From Limonium bicolor (lineage: Eukaryota > Streptophyta > Magnoliopsida > Caryophyllales > Plumbaginaceae): DNA of 64,000 nucleotides. This document shows, piece by piece, positions 30,158-43,609 of this stretch; position 1 is the first letter of the stretch; the number at the start of each line of letters is the position of its first letter. The notes beneath the pieces are model-generated. The model did not search any database. It was not told the origin of the DNA and saw nothing but the letters and a program-made list of their open reading frames with translations. A program made the position numbers and the translations under genes. Where the stretch lies: contig CM041783.1 of NCBI GenBank assembly GCA_023374045.1, positions 93,469,298 to 93,533,297 on the forward strand. The letters are read 5' to 3'.

Positions 30158-33100
30158 GAGGTTGATTAGATGCACAACACAATAGTAAATGCTGTAAACA
30201 ACAATCCAATATGAACAATTAAAGTTCACACACAATGAACGACTTAAATGCGTTCCCTCCATTAGAGAGTTAATTGTTTAACTCCTTAAGTTATATTTCC
30301 TCTTAATCTTAGTCCATCCTTACCTCACCTCAATCTTAATCTTAGAAACAACCATCCTTTAATAAGGAGTGGATGTGGCTTATCTTAATCTTAATAATAC
30401 AAACCATCCTTTAAAGAGGAATGGTTGCAACTTATCTTAACCTTACCTTATGTATGCCAACCGTTCTCTCATAGGGAACAGGTTAGCCCTTAGTTCGTTG
30501 TTTATTTTTGTAGGGCTTGGTTAACCCTAGCCAGCAGCAGGACACTTACTGACAATAAACAACATTCTTAAATTGTTGGGGATGTAGGCTTGATCCCCCA
30601 CGCCATCTTAAAGCCACCTACCTTGGACTGGATGTCCAATGTAGCCGAGCCGGCCAACCGACCCAAGGCTACTAGTCCGAGGACTAGTCCTTAATCGGAA
30701 GTCGAATCTGCTATAGATACCGACCCCCTTTCCTTAGCATGCATGACTGGAGATCGGTCCCGGGTTTCCTCACTCAAGTTCCAGTTAGTAGTAGTCTCAA
30801 GACCATGTTTGTTGGTTAACCTCTTTCGGTTTATATCGTCCCATATTAGGGAGCGTTCCTTAGTCTCACTCATTTCCTTACTAAACGTTGGTTAGTAAGT
30901 TCTCACGGTATGTTGTGTTAGTTTTCAAACATCACACAACAATACAATAAATATAATATTCTGGTTGCATGCTTTATCTTGTTTAGTGAGCACACAAAAA
31001 CAAATAGCACACAAGCCGAGGGACACCTCGTTAGCAAGCAAGTCACAAGAAGAACTGTACCGTTCACCGTTGATCGTTCGGTTGCTTACTCCCTTCCGGA
31101 GTCCAAATTCCCAGTCCTAAAACATTCATTCAGTTTTAGGTTGTTAATCACTTAACTCAATTCAACTTACTAATCTTACTTAACTTAATTAACTTACTTA
31201 ACCCTTAATGATCCCCACCTAACACCTCTTAAGTCTTACAACTTAATCTTACAAACTTAACCTTAAGCTTTTAAGCTTACACTTAACTTAACTAATCCCT
31301 TAAGTTTTAGGGTCCTAATCATTACCACCCTACCAAAGGTATACCTTATTACCTATTACCATCCTTAGAATCCAAAATTTCTTTTTTTTTATTTTTAGGC
31401 TCGACCGAACTTCCGACCGACCTTACCTAAGGTCGGTCCATTCCAGAACATATTACCGCTTGAAAATTCTACCCCGACCGACCTTGCAAGTCCGGTCCCA
31501 AGGTCAGTCCATTCCCGAGAGTTTCCCCGTGGGATATTTAAGCCCGACCGAACTTGCCAAGTTCGGTCCCATGTTCGGTCGATTCCAGAGACTCAATTCC
31601 TTCACAAATTACAAGCCCGACCGAACTTGCAAGTCCGGTCCCCAAGTTCGGTCGGTTCCAGAATCTTTCTCCGGCAGTGTAAACTGAGCTCGACCGACCT
31701 TGCAGGTCCGGTCCCAAGGTCGGTCAGCTCCATAACCTTATTTCTAAATTCCCATTTGACTCCAAACTTCTCCACAAGTTCCCCCATGTGTCCTAATACC
31801 ATTTAGGCACTTAAACTCACCTTAGAACTTCCACCAAACTCTCCAAAACAACTTCCAAAGATCTTCTCAACATTTACTAAATTCTTACAAACACTCCTAA
31901 CATTTGTCATATAATTCCTTACATTTCCAACATGTACATTTTGTCTAGAACTTTAACTATCCCAAGTGTTTCTTTTCAACCCATATAACTCCTCCTTAAC
32001 ATCATTGCACTCCATCTTGCTAGTTAAACCTACCAAGGTCATCTTGCATGTCCATGCACAATTTCTCTTCTTTTCATTTGTTACCCATCACTCCTAAACT
32101 CTTGAGCTTACTTATACATTCTTTTATTCACTTACTCACCTTCCTCATTATCACACGCTCTTTTACATTCCTAGTCATTTTCCTTGACGTTTGACAACAT
32201 TCTCCCTCACCTTTCTCTTCCATCACCTAAGTCCACTTATTACAATCTAAACTAAACCTCATTAGTCCTCTACTAACATCATCACTACTTAGGCAAGCTT
32301 CCCAAGACTTTCATTGATATATTCCCAAGTTCATACCTAAATCACCTTAAGCATTATACACATTCTCCTTCTCCTTAAAACTTATGCACAAGTCTTACAT
32401 TCCTCATATCATGATTTTGGTGTGCTTAATACACTCACCAATCCTCTAATTCCTCCTAGAAATCTCTAGGTCATTCTAAACCTCAAGAACTCCTTAGTTA
32501 ACTCATTTCCACCCAATTTTCTTTTCATGCTCCCTAGTAAACCCTAGGGCATATTAGGTCACCACTACCACTTAAACACTTTGTTTTCTACTCAAATTTC
32601 GCCATAGCTTCTCTAGCATCTTATCATGCCCAAATGCATTGTTTTCCTCATTCATCCATCTCACACACATCAAGTTCTTTCTCATCACATCTCACCACCA
32701 AACCAACTCATTCACAACAACTCATTATATTGCAATAATCTTAAATTGCATAGCACCAAGGCTCTTAAATGACATGGCTCTTAGGCCCTTAAATGACTTA
32801 AACTTAAACACTGAATTTCCCACATATAAAAGCTTTCAACCTGCAAATACACCCATCAATCTCATAGTAATTATAATGCTCTTAAAATCCATCCTAAACT
32901 TATATTACTAACTCATTCCCATTGGCTCCTTAGTCACAAGTTCACAAGCTTATTTAAGTTCTTTTTCTTAGGTTACATAACCCATTACCTAATTTAAGCC
33001 CTAGGCTACATTGGTACCCTTCTAAAACTCATTCCTTAAACCTTAAACCACCATTAGGTAAGTAATTTACCTTGTTTTCTCAAGCTTATCTTATCTTCCT

Positions 33101-34371
33101 TCTTAGACCTTCTTCTTGAATGAATATCGGCCACCACTTAAACTCCCTTTGCCAATTTTCTAACCAATATTCAATGACTCACATGAGTACTAAACAATAC
33201 ACTAACCTCAAGGAATGAAAACCTAGGTTAGAAATGTGTTCTAACGCATAAAAGTGGATGATTACCTTTGAAGTCTCAAGGTAGACTTGGGCATTGAATG
33301 AAAGAGGACCTCCACTAGTCCTTGGTGAATAAAACAAGCTAGAACAAGGCATAAAAACATATCCCCATGAGTAGTAAATTTTCGGCCATGTAAGGAAGTG
33401 ATGGAAACTTGGTTTTTCTTACATTTTCTTTACCTTAAGAGAATGAAGAAGCTAATGAGCTCTTCAAACTTGATTTTCCTCCATCAATGGAGTTTTCTCA
33501 TGGCACCAAACTTGAGCTTTGAAAGATTTTAAAATAGAAAGGAGGGCCTTGACTTAACTAAGACAAATATGCAATTTGTTTTGGATTTGGAGCTTGGAGT
33601 TGCACTTGGCAAGTGAATGAAGGTGAGGAGCCATGAATGGAGCTCTCTCTCGGTTTGGAGCAGGAGAGGAGAAAGAGAAATTGTGGAAGGAAGGATAAAT
33701 GAAGAGAGAGAGAAAAAGGTAACTTAAGTGAAGATATTTGTTATAAAAAGGTGAATAGTCTTTGCTTTTACTTTCCTTCCCTTTTTATTTCTTAATTTGA
33801 TGAAGTATTTAATGACTCATCCCTTAGAAACCGGCCCCCATCATAAATAAGGCTATTCACGGTCTTTGTTGACCAACTAATTAGCTTATATTGATTAAAA
33901 CTTAAACTAGTTACTATTTGGCACTATTCACTAATTAGTGCACATATTTCTGAAATTTTTGATTTCCCATTGATTTAGACTTCCTAATGTGATACTAATT
34001 AGTACACATGTTGATTAAAGAGTAATGATGGACATCTAGCCACTCAAAACTCAATTCTAAGACAATTTCTCAAAAATGTGCTTTAAGACTTCTTAAAGCA
34101 CATTTTGTGTTTTAACTTGTTTTCAAGCTTGGTTTTCTTTGCTAGTTGATTTAAAATGTCAATTAGCATATTACTAAAGTCTTATAATGGTATTTGGGTG
34201 CTAATCAAAGTCACTCCAAGCTTAGAGCACGTTTTTGCCCAAATTGCCCTTAAGGCACTTTCTTGTGTTTTCCTTGGTTTAAATTGTCTACCAATCTTTC
34301 TAAGGCATATTCTAGCCTTACTACATCATAATTTGATGTTTACTTAGCTTACTTAGGTTTGGGGTATTTCA
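30158..34371 (-). repeat. E3 3' LTR, main segment
   Basis: It resumes at GAGGTTGATTAG after the duplicated GCATG and matches 40060-44231. It contains an array (31399-31735), blocks shared with the E2 LTR (for example GCATGCATGAC...CCGGGTTTCCTCACTCAAG near 30737-30780), a candidate leader acceptor near 32840 (minus) and ends GGGTATTTCA. No gene is seen. Confidence 0.92.
31399..31735 (-). repeat. LTR hairpin array (E3 3' LTR), five modules
   Basis: Modules carry arms GACCGAACTTG with CAAGTTCGGTC, or GACCGACCTTG with CAAGGTCGGTC, and the CATTCCAG/GATTCCAG spacer. Both arm types occur within one array, each pairing with its partner. Confidence 0.83.
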
Positions 34372-34626
34372 ATCTACCCCCCTTAAAAGAACTTTGTCCC
34401 CAAAGTTCCCATGCATCTTATCTTTTTAGAATACATGTCTTAACTCATTCCTTAGATCATGTAGATCATACTTATGTATACTTAAACTCATTGAATCCTT
34501 AGATCCACCATATTCTTATTCTTAACTATCACACAACATGCTTAAGCATGTATAGCACTCAAAATTCTCCTTGTTTCTTTTGATGATTAAAACATTCACA
34601 TAATTTTCTTTCCAACGCATTCTCCC

Positions 34627-34760
34627 ATGTCACCGGTCCGTAGACAATGGCTCATTCGTCCTCGTCACCATGGACCAGAATACAAAACACGCTGCTCTCC
34701 CCATGTCACCGGTCCGAAGACAAAGGTTTGTGCGTCCTCGACTTCATGGGCGAGACTCAG
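34627..34760 (-). repeat. Imperfect tandem duplication in E3 internal region
   Basis: CCCATGTCACCGGTCCG recurs at about 34625 and 34699. Each copy is followed by AAGACAA-like or TAGACAA-like sequence and CGTCCTCG. The repeat was not seen in E4 or E5. Confidence 0.6.
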
Positions 34761-34879
34761 TAAAAAGGTAATCCTTTTTACGAGGTCATGTGAGGAATAA
34801 TTCCTATAATTAAAAATACAATCAGCTCCAATTTCATTTTATCCTAAGGCCTCTATCCATAGTGTGATTTAATTGTGAC

Positions 34880-35005
34880 CACTGGTAGGGAGTTTCAGGA
34901 ATCATCCAACCCTGATGTGCTCAGCATCAGTGTAGAACTATCCTTCCACCCCAATTTGTGTTCGGTTTCCATTGATCCCTAGAAAATCAAGTTCCTCCTC
35001 CCACG
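34880..35005 (-). ncRNA. Conserved two-hairpin block (E3)
   Basis: CTGATG-TGCTCAG-CATCAG lies at 34912-34930, then CCACCCCAATTTGTGTTCGG. The second hairpin is degenerate here (ATTGATC...ATCAAG). It aligns with 21163-21290 of E4. Confidence 0.5.
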
Positions 35006-35540
35006 TCATTTTCAAACATCCAAATAATTCACTCATGTCCAATTTTCTATCTTTTTAGTTCTTCTAATCATAATCAATACATCTCCAAAGTGTGGACTCA
35101 GTCCATCAAACATTCCCAATTCATCTCTTAGTACTTACCTCAGGGCTTAACTTCCTACTAAGTTCTATTACAGTCTCATACCATTTCTCACCATCTTATG
35201 TCTCATAGCATTACCATTTCCTTCTTCATACTCATATCAAATGATATCTCATAGTGTCATCTTATTCTTATCTCACACCTAGTCTCATGTCGACTCATAC
35301 CTCATATATTCCTTATTTCTTAAGTCTCCTTAATCCTTTTCCTTAATTCTCTTAACTTGTACTCACACCGGAGTTAACAAGCCAGGTACTTAATATGTAT
35401 GGCATTCACATCTTCTCTGTGCAATAACCATGATTTATCTCAAAATGTTTGTGTAAAACATATTCTCATATTCTTTTGTGTGCTATGCACACTGTAGTTT
35501 ATGTACTAAGTACTCAAACATACGATAAGTGGTTTTCGCT

Positions 35541-35575
35541 CTACCCCCCTTAAAATGGATTACGCCCACGTAATC
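35541..35575 (-). promoter_or_regulatory. Hairpin plus second polypurine tract (E3)
   Basis: CTACCCCCCTTAAAA is followed by GATTACG-CCCA-CGTAATC on the plus strand, the same arrangement as in E4 and E5. Confidence 0.6.
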
Positions 35576-38500
35576 AACACCATCACATTCTTGAACATAA
35601 GTTCCAGATGTCTAATTCTCACCAATAATTCTAGCTTCCACGTCATCTATCTTACTTATAATTCGATCAGAAATGACTTAGTCTCTGTATCGAGGATTCT
35701 CAACGGTACTTATACCGTTTCCTTAACTTAGTTTGGTCTAATCTCAAAGGTAGTGGTCTACTAGCTTCCGCTGCGCGACTCTGATAGTTTTAGGTTTATT
35801 TGCCTCTCTTATCCTTTTACAGTATCGGATATCTTTCTCTTGCGTGCTTATGGTTTAGCACTAAAGGTCCATCAATGGTCACGTGTTATCTTTATATATA
35901 CACGGCCTTGATGAGTTGTAGCTCGTCTATCCAGTCTCCCTGGAGATCTAATGTTCATACTCTTAGTGTTTTCTCGAATGTCTAAATCGTTCCCTCCAAG
36001 TGACCTTTGGTCTGAGGATGATTCCTAATCTGAGACTACTGTTTAGTGCTTATTGCACTTTACAGTTTAATCTTATTCATCTTAAGACATGTCCAATGTC
36101 TGTACTTAACAATCCGTGCTCTTCGCACTTCATAGTCCTTAATTATTTGTTCTCTGGTTCCTCTGTGTTGCTGGTTCAACTGAATTCTTCTCTTCGACTG
36201 TTTGTGGTAGTAGCTGCTCTTGTCTGATCTTGCGTTGTTGTCGGTGGTACGGAGTCGACTACTTCCCGTGTTCCTTACACCACTTGTTTACATGCATGGG
36301 GTACCTTACTGATACATTACTACTTACCCAACTAACTCATAAATGAGCGTCTCAGGCCTGCAAGCCCCTGTAGGGTGCAGTCGTCCCACGTCTCGTTTTA
36401 GTAAACTCATAGTGTTCGTCACACGTTTAGCTATTGCTAATTATGAAGTATTCTGTTGTCGATCTCCTCTTCATCGTTCCATAATAACATTTATTGTTCT
36501 TCTTGAAGTTAATCAAGGGAAATCCATTATTGTGTTCTTGGGTATGGTATGCTCTAGCTCCTTTCTGTATTCCGTATTGATTCGGTCACTTAATATCTGA
36601 GGTCTCTTTCCGTAGAGCCTCTTATCTTGTTTCTCATACTTATGCTACTAGGAATGCACTTCCAGTTCCTTAAGGAATGGGTAGTGTGCTTCTTGTGAAA
36701 TCTTACCTAACTAGGTCCAGACTACTGGCATCAATGCACAGTTCGTCTACCATCTTATTTCCTTACTTATATTGGTTTTAACTCATAAATCTCATTGCCT
36801 CTGTGTCAATATTTGACGGCTCATACCTAACGGTCGCTTTACCGCGCACCACGACTTAATTCCCCTTATATAACTATTGTACTCACGCCCACTACTACCG
36901 TGGTAGTTGGCCCTTACCATGTTGCCCATTGATGGTGCAACCTCTTACTCATTTATTCTAATGTCTTACCTTATTCTCAATCCCTTCTTGGTGTAAACAC
37001 ACTAGGAGTTCTCTCATTCCGGTGTATGGCGGTTGTCATACCGTGCTGTAAAATAGTTAACTCTTAATATGAAGATGTTCTGCTCCAATCTCAGTTTCGT
37101 AAGCAGGCTAATTTCTCTCGCTTTCTTTCATCCTTAGTGATGTTATCTACCATGTAATTTAACTGGTTACTGAAGAAGTCATCCACTGAATCACAAGCTC
37201 TTCTGAGCATTGGTCACTTGGCGTGTCATAATGTGCAATCTCAATGTTTATCTCTAACCATTACTAATTCTTACATCCTGGGTGTTGGATATGGGGTCTA
37301 TCTGTGCAACCTTCCTTATTACTCGAGTGTATCTGATATGTTCTAAAGTAATCTCAAGTTTACAGCTTCCATTCTCTAACAAAAGTGTATTGCATCACTA
37401 ATAAGTGAAAGCCCTTTTGAGGGGTTCATTCCCACACATGGCCTCACAACAAGGAGAGGTATCCCCACCCTAAAAGGCATGGTTCGTTCTCCGCCCCTGT
37501 CCTCAGCATTATCTCAATATTCTCATTGGTACTCTTCCTTGGTAATATCTTCCCCAATCTAAGTTATAGGTTTGTAACCGTTCACATCTACACATTGTAG
37601 TCCCTTCATGGCTTAAACAAGCTCTCTTATAACTTACTGCGCCTCAGGCTCTGATGTGGTTAACATCCTTGGCTCGTAGGCTCTTAATGCTTAGTGCTTC
37701 AGTTCATTATTTGTACTCTCACTCATCCACAGGTCATCCTTATAAGATTCTGGTTCTTTGAGCACTATCCACCGTTAGGTTACATACTAAATGTAGTATC
37801 GGGTTTCATGGTAAGTTGCTGCATCCTGCTTCCTGCTATGGAAGTTGTTCAGGTGATCTGAGGTTACTTAATGTCTTTGACAATACTGTCATTTTACTAG
37901 ACTTATGTCTTTTAGTAGTCAAGGATAAGTTCGTATTAGGCGTTTGCCTTACAGTGTCCAAGTCGGATATCATCCTGTCATCTTATGCTCCCATCTCAAT
38001 GCTTCGTTCAACTACCGTTGACTACGCCACCCGTTGATGATTAATCATACTTGGGTGTTAATGAGTTAGACGAACAGCATTAACTGTCATTCATCAGTTT
38101 GATCGGCTCGACTATGCCCGCTCTGTGGGGGTAGTCCTCCGGGCTTTTCTTTTCCAGGGTGGTACATCTTTAGTCCTTAGTAGGTTATAGCTTATGTTCA
38201 TTTCTTTTACTCTTGTTTTCTGGGTTTTCCAACATCTTCATTGAAGAATGCTTACTGCTGGTATTCTTAGTGATCAATCTGGGAGTCTTATCCCATCCTT
38301 ATTGGAAGTCGTTCAGTCGACTACCTTTATTGTATCTCTTGATACATTCCATGAATGTTGTTACTTACGTAGTGCTTTTGCTCGAATTATTGAGCGATCT
38401 CTTAGGTTCCTCTTTGGAATCCGGGTTTGGTGTTCTTACCGCACTGTTGGTTGTTGTTGTCGTAGTACGTTGTACTGTTGCTAACATCCATATGGTCTAA

Positions 38501-39415
38501 TATTATGTCCAAGTTCCGCTCCTGGCTGACTGGTGTGTCACCTCATCTCTTCATGGTCAGGCCGTCGGGCCTTTCCAAGGTCTTATCCTCTGGTTCTTAT
38601 GGACTTGCAATCCGGTGTTAATATGTGTTACAACTGTAGTGTTCTCCTATCCTGCCACGATGGCTTTCCGTGTAGCTTAACCGTGGTGGCACTTGCTATG
38701 GCTAGTGCACCATGCAGGATGGGTTATTGGTACAAGGTACCTTGGTAGTGATACTTCTTTCTAATTTCCTTGTAATTGGTAGTCCTCGAAACTCCTTCGA
38801 TAATATCTTATTTTGGATAACTGACCTTCCGGCAGTTTCCTTGTTGTTTGACAGTACTGTCATTTATCAGGGCGTTCCTCTTTCTGAGGGAACCCCTTAA
38901 TATTTCCTTATGTCTTAATCCTCGCTCTTGTCTCCACACATCTTGTTGTGGTTACTAAGTAATGATTCTTCTTTAGGCACTATATCGTAGTCCTATTCCG
39001 GTATACAATTTGCATAAGTTTCCACCGTCGTCCGCGTTATGTTGGCCAGGTTTTGTAACCTTCCTCATTGTATGGGGTTTGGAGTTCCCGTTTCTAACTG
39101 GACTTTCCAGTAGTCTCAGTCCTCATGCTTGTATTATCCTACTGTTATGCTCCTTCGGACCACTGTCTGGTACTCATGTCACTTCCCCTTTTCCTTTCTA
39201 TTGCACCCGTTGTGCTTTCCTTACCATTGGTATTGCGAGTTATTTCGACTGCGTAGCATGTCGACCCATGTTGCCGGTAATTACCGTTCCCTTATTAATA
39301 GAATTCCATAGGTAGTGCCTGTTTTCTCAGCTGCGCTCCATTAAAAACCTCCAAGTTCTCCATAACTGTTGTCAACAGATGTTTCTCGTATTGCTTACTG
39401 TTAGCTAACTACCAA

Positions 39416-39448
39416 TCGGGTTTCCCCGAGTAAGAGAAGGCTTTCTCT
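39416..39448 (-). ncRNA. Pair of leader hairpins (E3)
   Basis: TCGGG-TTTC-CCCGA is at 39416-39429; on the sense strand the loop is GAAA, a GNRA tetraloop. AGAGAA-GGCT-TTCTCT is at 39433-39448. They lie about 190 bp inside the primer site. Confidence 0.55.
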
Positions 39449-39626
39449 CTCTGGCGTTTGTTCTGCATATTCAGGGTTAGGGATGTGGAGGGCGGGTCTA
39501 GGTACTATGGATATCCGGTAAACACCGGGAAGTCCTGACTAACGCACCTCTCACTCTATCTCTCAACCATTAACCCATAAATCAATCTCAACCTCAATAT
39601 TCTCCTAAGTTCGGTATTTCTTGTCT

Positions 39627-39653
39627 TCAGAGCGTAACTACGCTCTGATACCA
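39627..39653 (-). promoter_or_regulatory. E3 primer binding site with overlapping hairpin
   Basis: The reverse complement of TGGTATCAGAGC is at 39642-39653. Hairpin arms TCAGAGCGT and ACGCTCTGA (39627-39648) differ from E1/E4 at one pair (T-A for A-T). Confidence 0.92.
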
Positions 39654-41284
39654 CTTTTTGTAACACCCCAACTCATCCAATGTGGTCTCGCAACTTAACA
39701 GCATTTATATAATGTCACACAGCGGAATTCTTTACACTCCAGGACCTTGCCACGGTCTGACTACAGAATATACCGAACATTAGTACATAACAACCTCAAC
39801 CAAATACATATTGTTCTTACAATCCTCTCACAACCTATACATCTTACTAACTCAATTTCCATACGAGTGTACTGCACAACTCGTAGGTCACACTTAATCC
39901 TTAACACTTGTATCCCTCTCTTACCTCTCGCGACGGCCGCCTCCTGATGTACACCTGTGTAGTAAAAACAGCCCCCAAAGGGGGTCAGCACGAATGCTGG
40001 TATGATCCTCTCATGGCCCCCAAGCTAACGTGGCTACGACGACTAATTGTCGATAGCATGGAGGTTGATTAGATGCACAACACAATAGTAAATGTTGTAA
40101 ACAACAATCCAATATGAACAATTAAAGTTCACACACAATGAATGACTTAAATGCGTTCCCTCCCATTAGAGTTAATTGTTTAACTCCTTAAGTTATATTT
40201 CCTCTTAATCTTAGTCCATCCTTACCTCCCTCAATCTTAATCTTAGAAACAACCATCCTTTAATAAGGAGTGGATGTGGCTTATCTTAATCTTATAATAC
40301 ACACCATCCTTTAAAGAGGAATGGTTTGCAACTTATCTTAACCTTACCTATGTATGCCACCGTTCTCTCATTGGGAACAGGTTAGCCCTTAGTTCGTTGT
40401 TTATTTTTTGTAGGTTTGGTTACCCTAGCCAGCAGCAGGACACTTACCGACAATAAACAACATTCTTAAATTGTTGGGGATGTAGGCTTGATCCCCCCGC
40501 CATATTAAGCCACCTACCTTGGACTGGATGTCCAATGTAGCCGAGCCGGCCAACCGACCCAAGGCTACTAGTTCTGAGGACTAGTCCTATCGGAAGTCAA
40601 ATCTGCTATAGATCCGACCCCCCTTTCCTTAGCATGCATGACCAGAGATCGGTCCCCCGGGTTTCCTCACTCAAGTTCCAGTTAGGAGTAGTCTCAAGAC
40701 CATGTTTTTGGTTAACCTCTTTCGATTTAATCGTCCCATATTAGGGAGCGTTCCTTAGTCTCATCTCATTTCCTTACTAAACGTTGGTTAGTAAGTTCTC
40801 ACGGTATTTGTGTTAGTTTTCAACATCACACACAATACAATAAATATATATTCCGGTTGCATGCTTTATCTTGTTTAGTTAGCACACAAAACAAATAGCA
40901 CACAAGCCGAGGGACACCTCGTTCGCAAGCAGTCACAGAAGAACTGTACCGTTCACCGTTGATCGTTCGTTGCTTACTCCCTTCCGTAGTCCAAATTCCC
41001 AGTCCTAAAACATTCATTCAGTTTTAGGTTGTTAATCACTACTCAATTCAACTTACTAATCTTACTTAACTTAATTAACTTACTTTAACCCTAATGATCC
41101 CCACCTAACACCTCTTAAGTCTTACAACTTAATCTTACAAACTTAACCCTAAGCTTTTAAGCTTACACTTAACTTACTTAATCCCTAAGTTCTTAGGGTC
41201 CTAATCATTACCACCCTACCAAAGGTATAACCTTATTACTATTACCATCCTTAGAATCCAAAATTTCTTTTTTTTTTATTTTTA

Positions 41285-41615
41285 GGCTCGACCGAACTTC
41301 CGACCGACCTTACCTAAGGTCGGTCCATCCAGAACATATTACCGCTTGAAAATTCTACCCCCGACCCCGACCGACCTTGCAAGTCCGGTCCCAAGGTCGT
41401 CCATTCCGAGTTTTCCCCGTGGATATTTAGCCCGACCCGAACTTGCCAAGTTCGGTTCCCATGTTCGGTCGTTCCAGAGACTCAATTCCTTCCCAAATTA
41501 CAAGCCCGACCGAACTTTCAAGTCCGGTCCCCAAGTTCGGTCGGTTCCAGAATCTTTCTCCGGCAGTGTAAACTGAGCTCGACCGACCTTGCAGGTCCGG
41601 TCCCAAGTCGGTCGC
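41285..41615 (-). repeat. LTR hairpin array (E3 5' LTR)
   Basis: This is the copy of 31399-31735 with several one-base gaps inside arms (for example CCAAGGTCGTCC near 41391), which lie in the indel-rich patch. Confidence 0.8.
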
Positions 41616-43599
41616 TCCAAACCTTATTTCTAAATTCCCATTTGACTCCAACTTCTCCACAAGTTCCCCCATGTGTCCTAATACCATTTAGGCACTTAAC
41701 TCACCTAGAACTTCCCCAAACTCTCCAAAACACTTCCAAAGATCTTCTCAAATTTACTAAATTCTACAAACACCCTAACATTTTCCTATAATTCCTACCT
41801 TTTCCAACATGTACATTTTGTCTAAACTTTAACTATCCCAAGTGTTTCTTTTCAACCCATAAACTCCTCCTTAACATCATTGCACCATCTTGCTAGTTAA
41901 CCTACCAGGTCATCTTGCATGTCCATGCACAATTTCTTTCTCTTCTTTCATTTTTGTACCATCACTCCTAAACTCTTGAGCTTACTTATACATTCTTTTA
42001 TTCACTTACTCACCTTCCTCATGATCACACGCTCTTTTACATTCCTAGTCATTTTCCTTGACGTTTGACAACATTCTCCCTCACCTTTCTCTTCCATCAC
42101 CTAAGTCCACTTATTACAATCTAAACTAAACCTCATTAGTCCTCTACTAACATCATCACTACTTAGGCAAGCTTCCCAAGACTTTCATTGATATATTCCC
42201 AAGTTCATACCTAAATCACCTTAAGCATTATACACCTTCTCCTTAAAACTTATGCACAAGTCTTACATTCCTCATATCATGATTTTGGTGTGTTTAATAC
42301 ACTCACCAATCCTCTAATTCCTCCTAGACATCTCTAGGTCATTCTAAACCTCAAGAACTCCTTAGTTAACTCATTTCCACCCAATTTTCTTTTCATGCTC
42401 CCTAGTAAACCCTAGGGCATATTAGCTCACCACTACCACTTAAACACTTTGTTTTCTACTCAAATTTCGCCATAGCTTCTCTAGCATCTTATCATGCCCA
42501 AATGCATTGTTTTCCTCATTCATCCATCTCACACACATCAAGTTCTTTCTCATCACATCTCACCACCAAACCAACTCATTCACAACAACTCATTATATTG
42601 CAATAATCTTAAATTGCATAGCACCAAGGCTCTTAAATGACATGGCTCTTAGGCCCTTAAATGACTTAAACTTAAACACTGAATTTCCCACATATAAAAG
42701 CTTTCAACCTGCAAATACACCCATCAATCTCATAGTAATTATAATGCTCTTAAAATCCATCCTAAACTTATATTACTAACTCATTCCCATTGGCTCCTTA
42801 GTCACAAGTTCACAAGTTTATTAAGTTCTTTTTCTTAGGTTACATAACCCATTACCTAATGTGCCCTAGGCTACATTGTACCCATCTAAAACTCATTCCT
42901 TAAACCTTAAACCACCATTAGGTAAGTAATTTACCTTGTTTTCTCAAGCTTATCTTATCTTCCTTAGACCTTCTTCTTGAATGAATATCGGCCACCACTT
43001 AAACTCCCTTTGCCAATGTTCTAACCAATATTCAATGACTCACATGAGTACTAAACAATACACTAACCTCAAGGAATGAAAACCTAGGTTAGAAATGTGT
43101 TCTAAGGCATAAAAGTGGATGATTACCTTTGAAGTCTCAAGGTAGACTTGGGCATTGAATGAAAGAGGACCTCCACTAGTCCTTGGTGAAAAACAAGCTA
43201 GAACAAGGCATAAAAACATAGCCCCATGAGTAGTAAATTTTCGGCCATGTAAGGAAGTGATGGAAACTTGGTTTTTCTTACATTTTCTTTACCTTAAGAG
43301 AATGGAGAAGCTAATGAGCTCTTCAAACTTGATTTTCCTCCATCAATGGAGTTTTCTCATGGCACCAAACTTGAGCTTTGGAAGATTTGAAAAGATAGAA
43401 AGGAGGGCCTTGACTTAACTAAGACAAATATGCAATTTGTTTTGGATTTGGAGCTTGGAGTTGCACTTGGCAAGTGAATGAAGGTGAGGAGCCATGAATG
43501 GAGCTCTCTCTCGGTTTGGAGCAGGAGAGGAGAAAGAGAAATCGTGGAATGAAGGAGAAATGAGAGAGAGGAAGAAAGGTAACTTAAGTGAAGATATTT

Positions 43600-43609
43600 G
43601 TTATAAAAA
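43600..43609 (-). promoter_or_regulatory. Candidate TATA box of E3
   Basis: GTTATAAAAAG on the plus strand reads CTTTTTATAAC on the sense strand, followed by AAATATCTTCAC and then a pyrimidine-rich stretch, as in the other LTRs. Confidence 0.45.

Larger units (their letters stand above)
34372..39658 (-). other. E3 internal region without coding capacity
   Basis: It is bounded by a polypurine tract (34372-34388 on plus: ATCTACCCCCCTTAAAA) and a primer site (39642-39653). No retrotransposon protein motif is visible in any frame. Conserved non-coding blocks: two-hairpin block (34880-35005), second polypurine tract with hairpin (35541-35575), a CTTCCGCTGCGCGACTCTGA block (35765-35785) and leader hairpins (39416-39448). 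Confidence 0.8.

Noticed and set aside
31399..31735. CRISPR-like array
   Set aside because: The repeated units are inverted arms with conserved spacers between them, the opposite of constant repeats with unique spacers, and they lie in an LTR.
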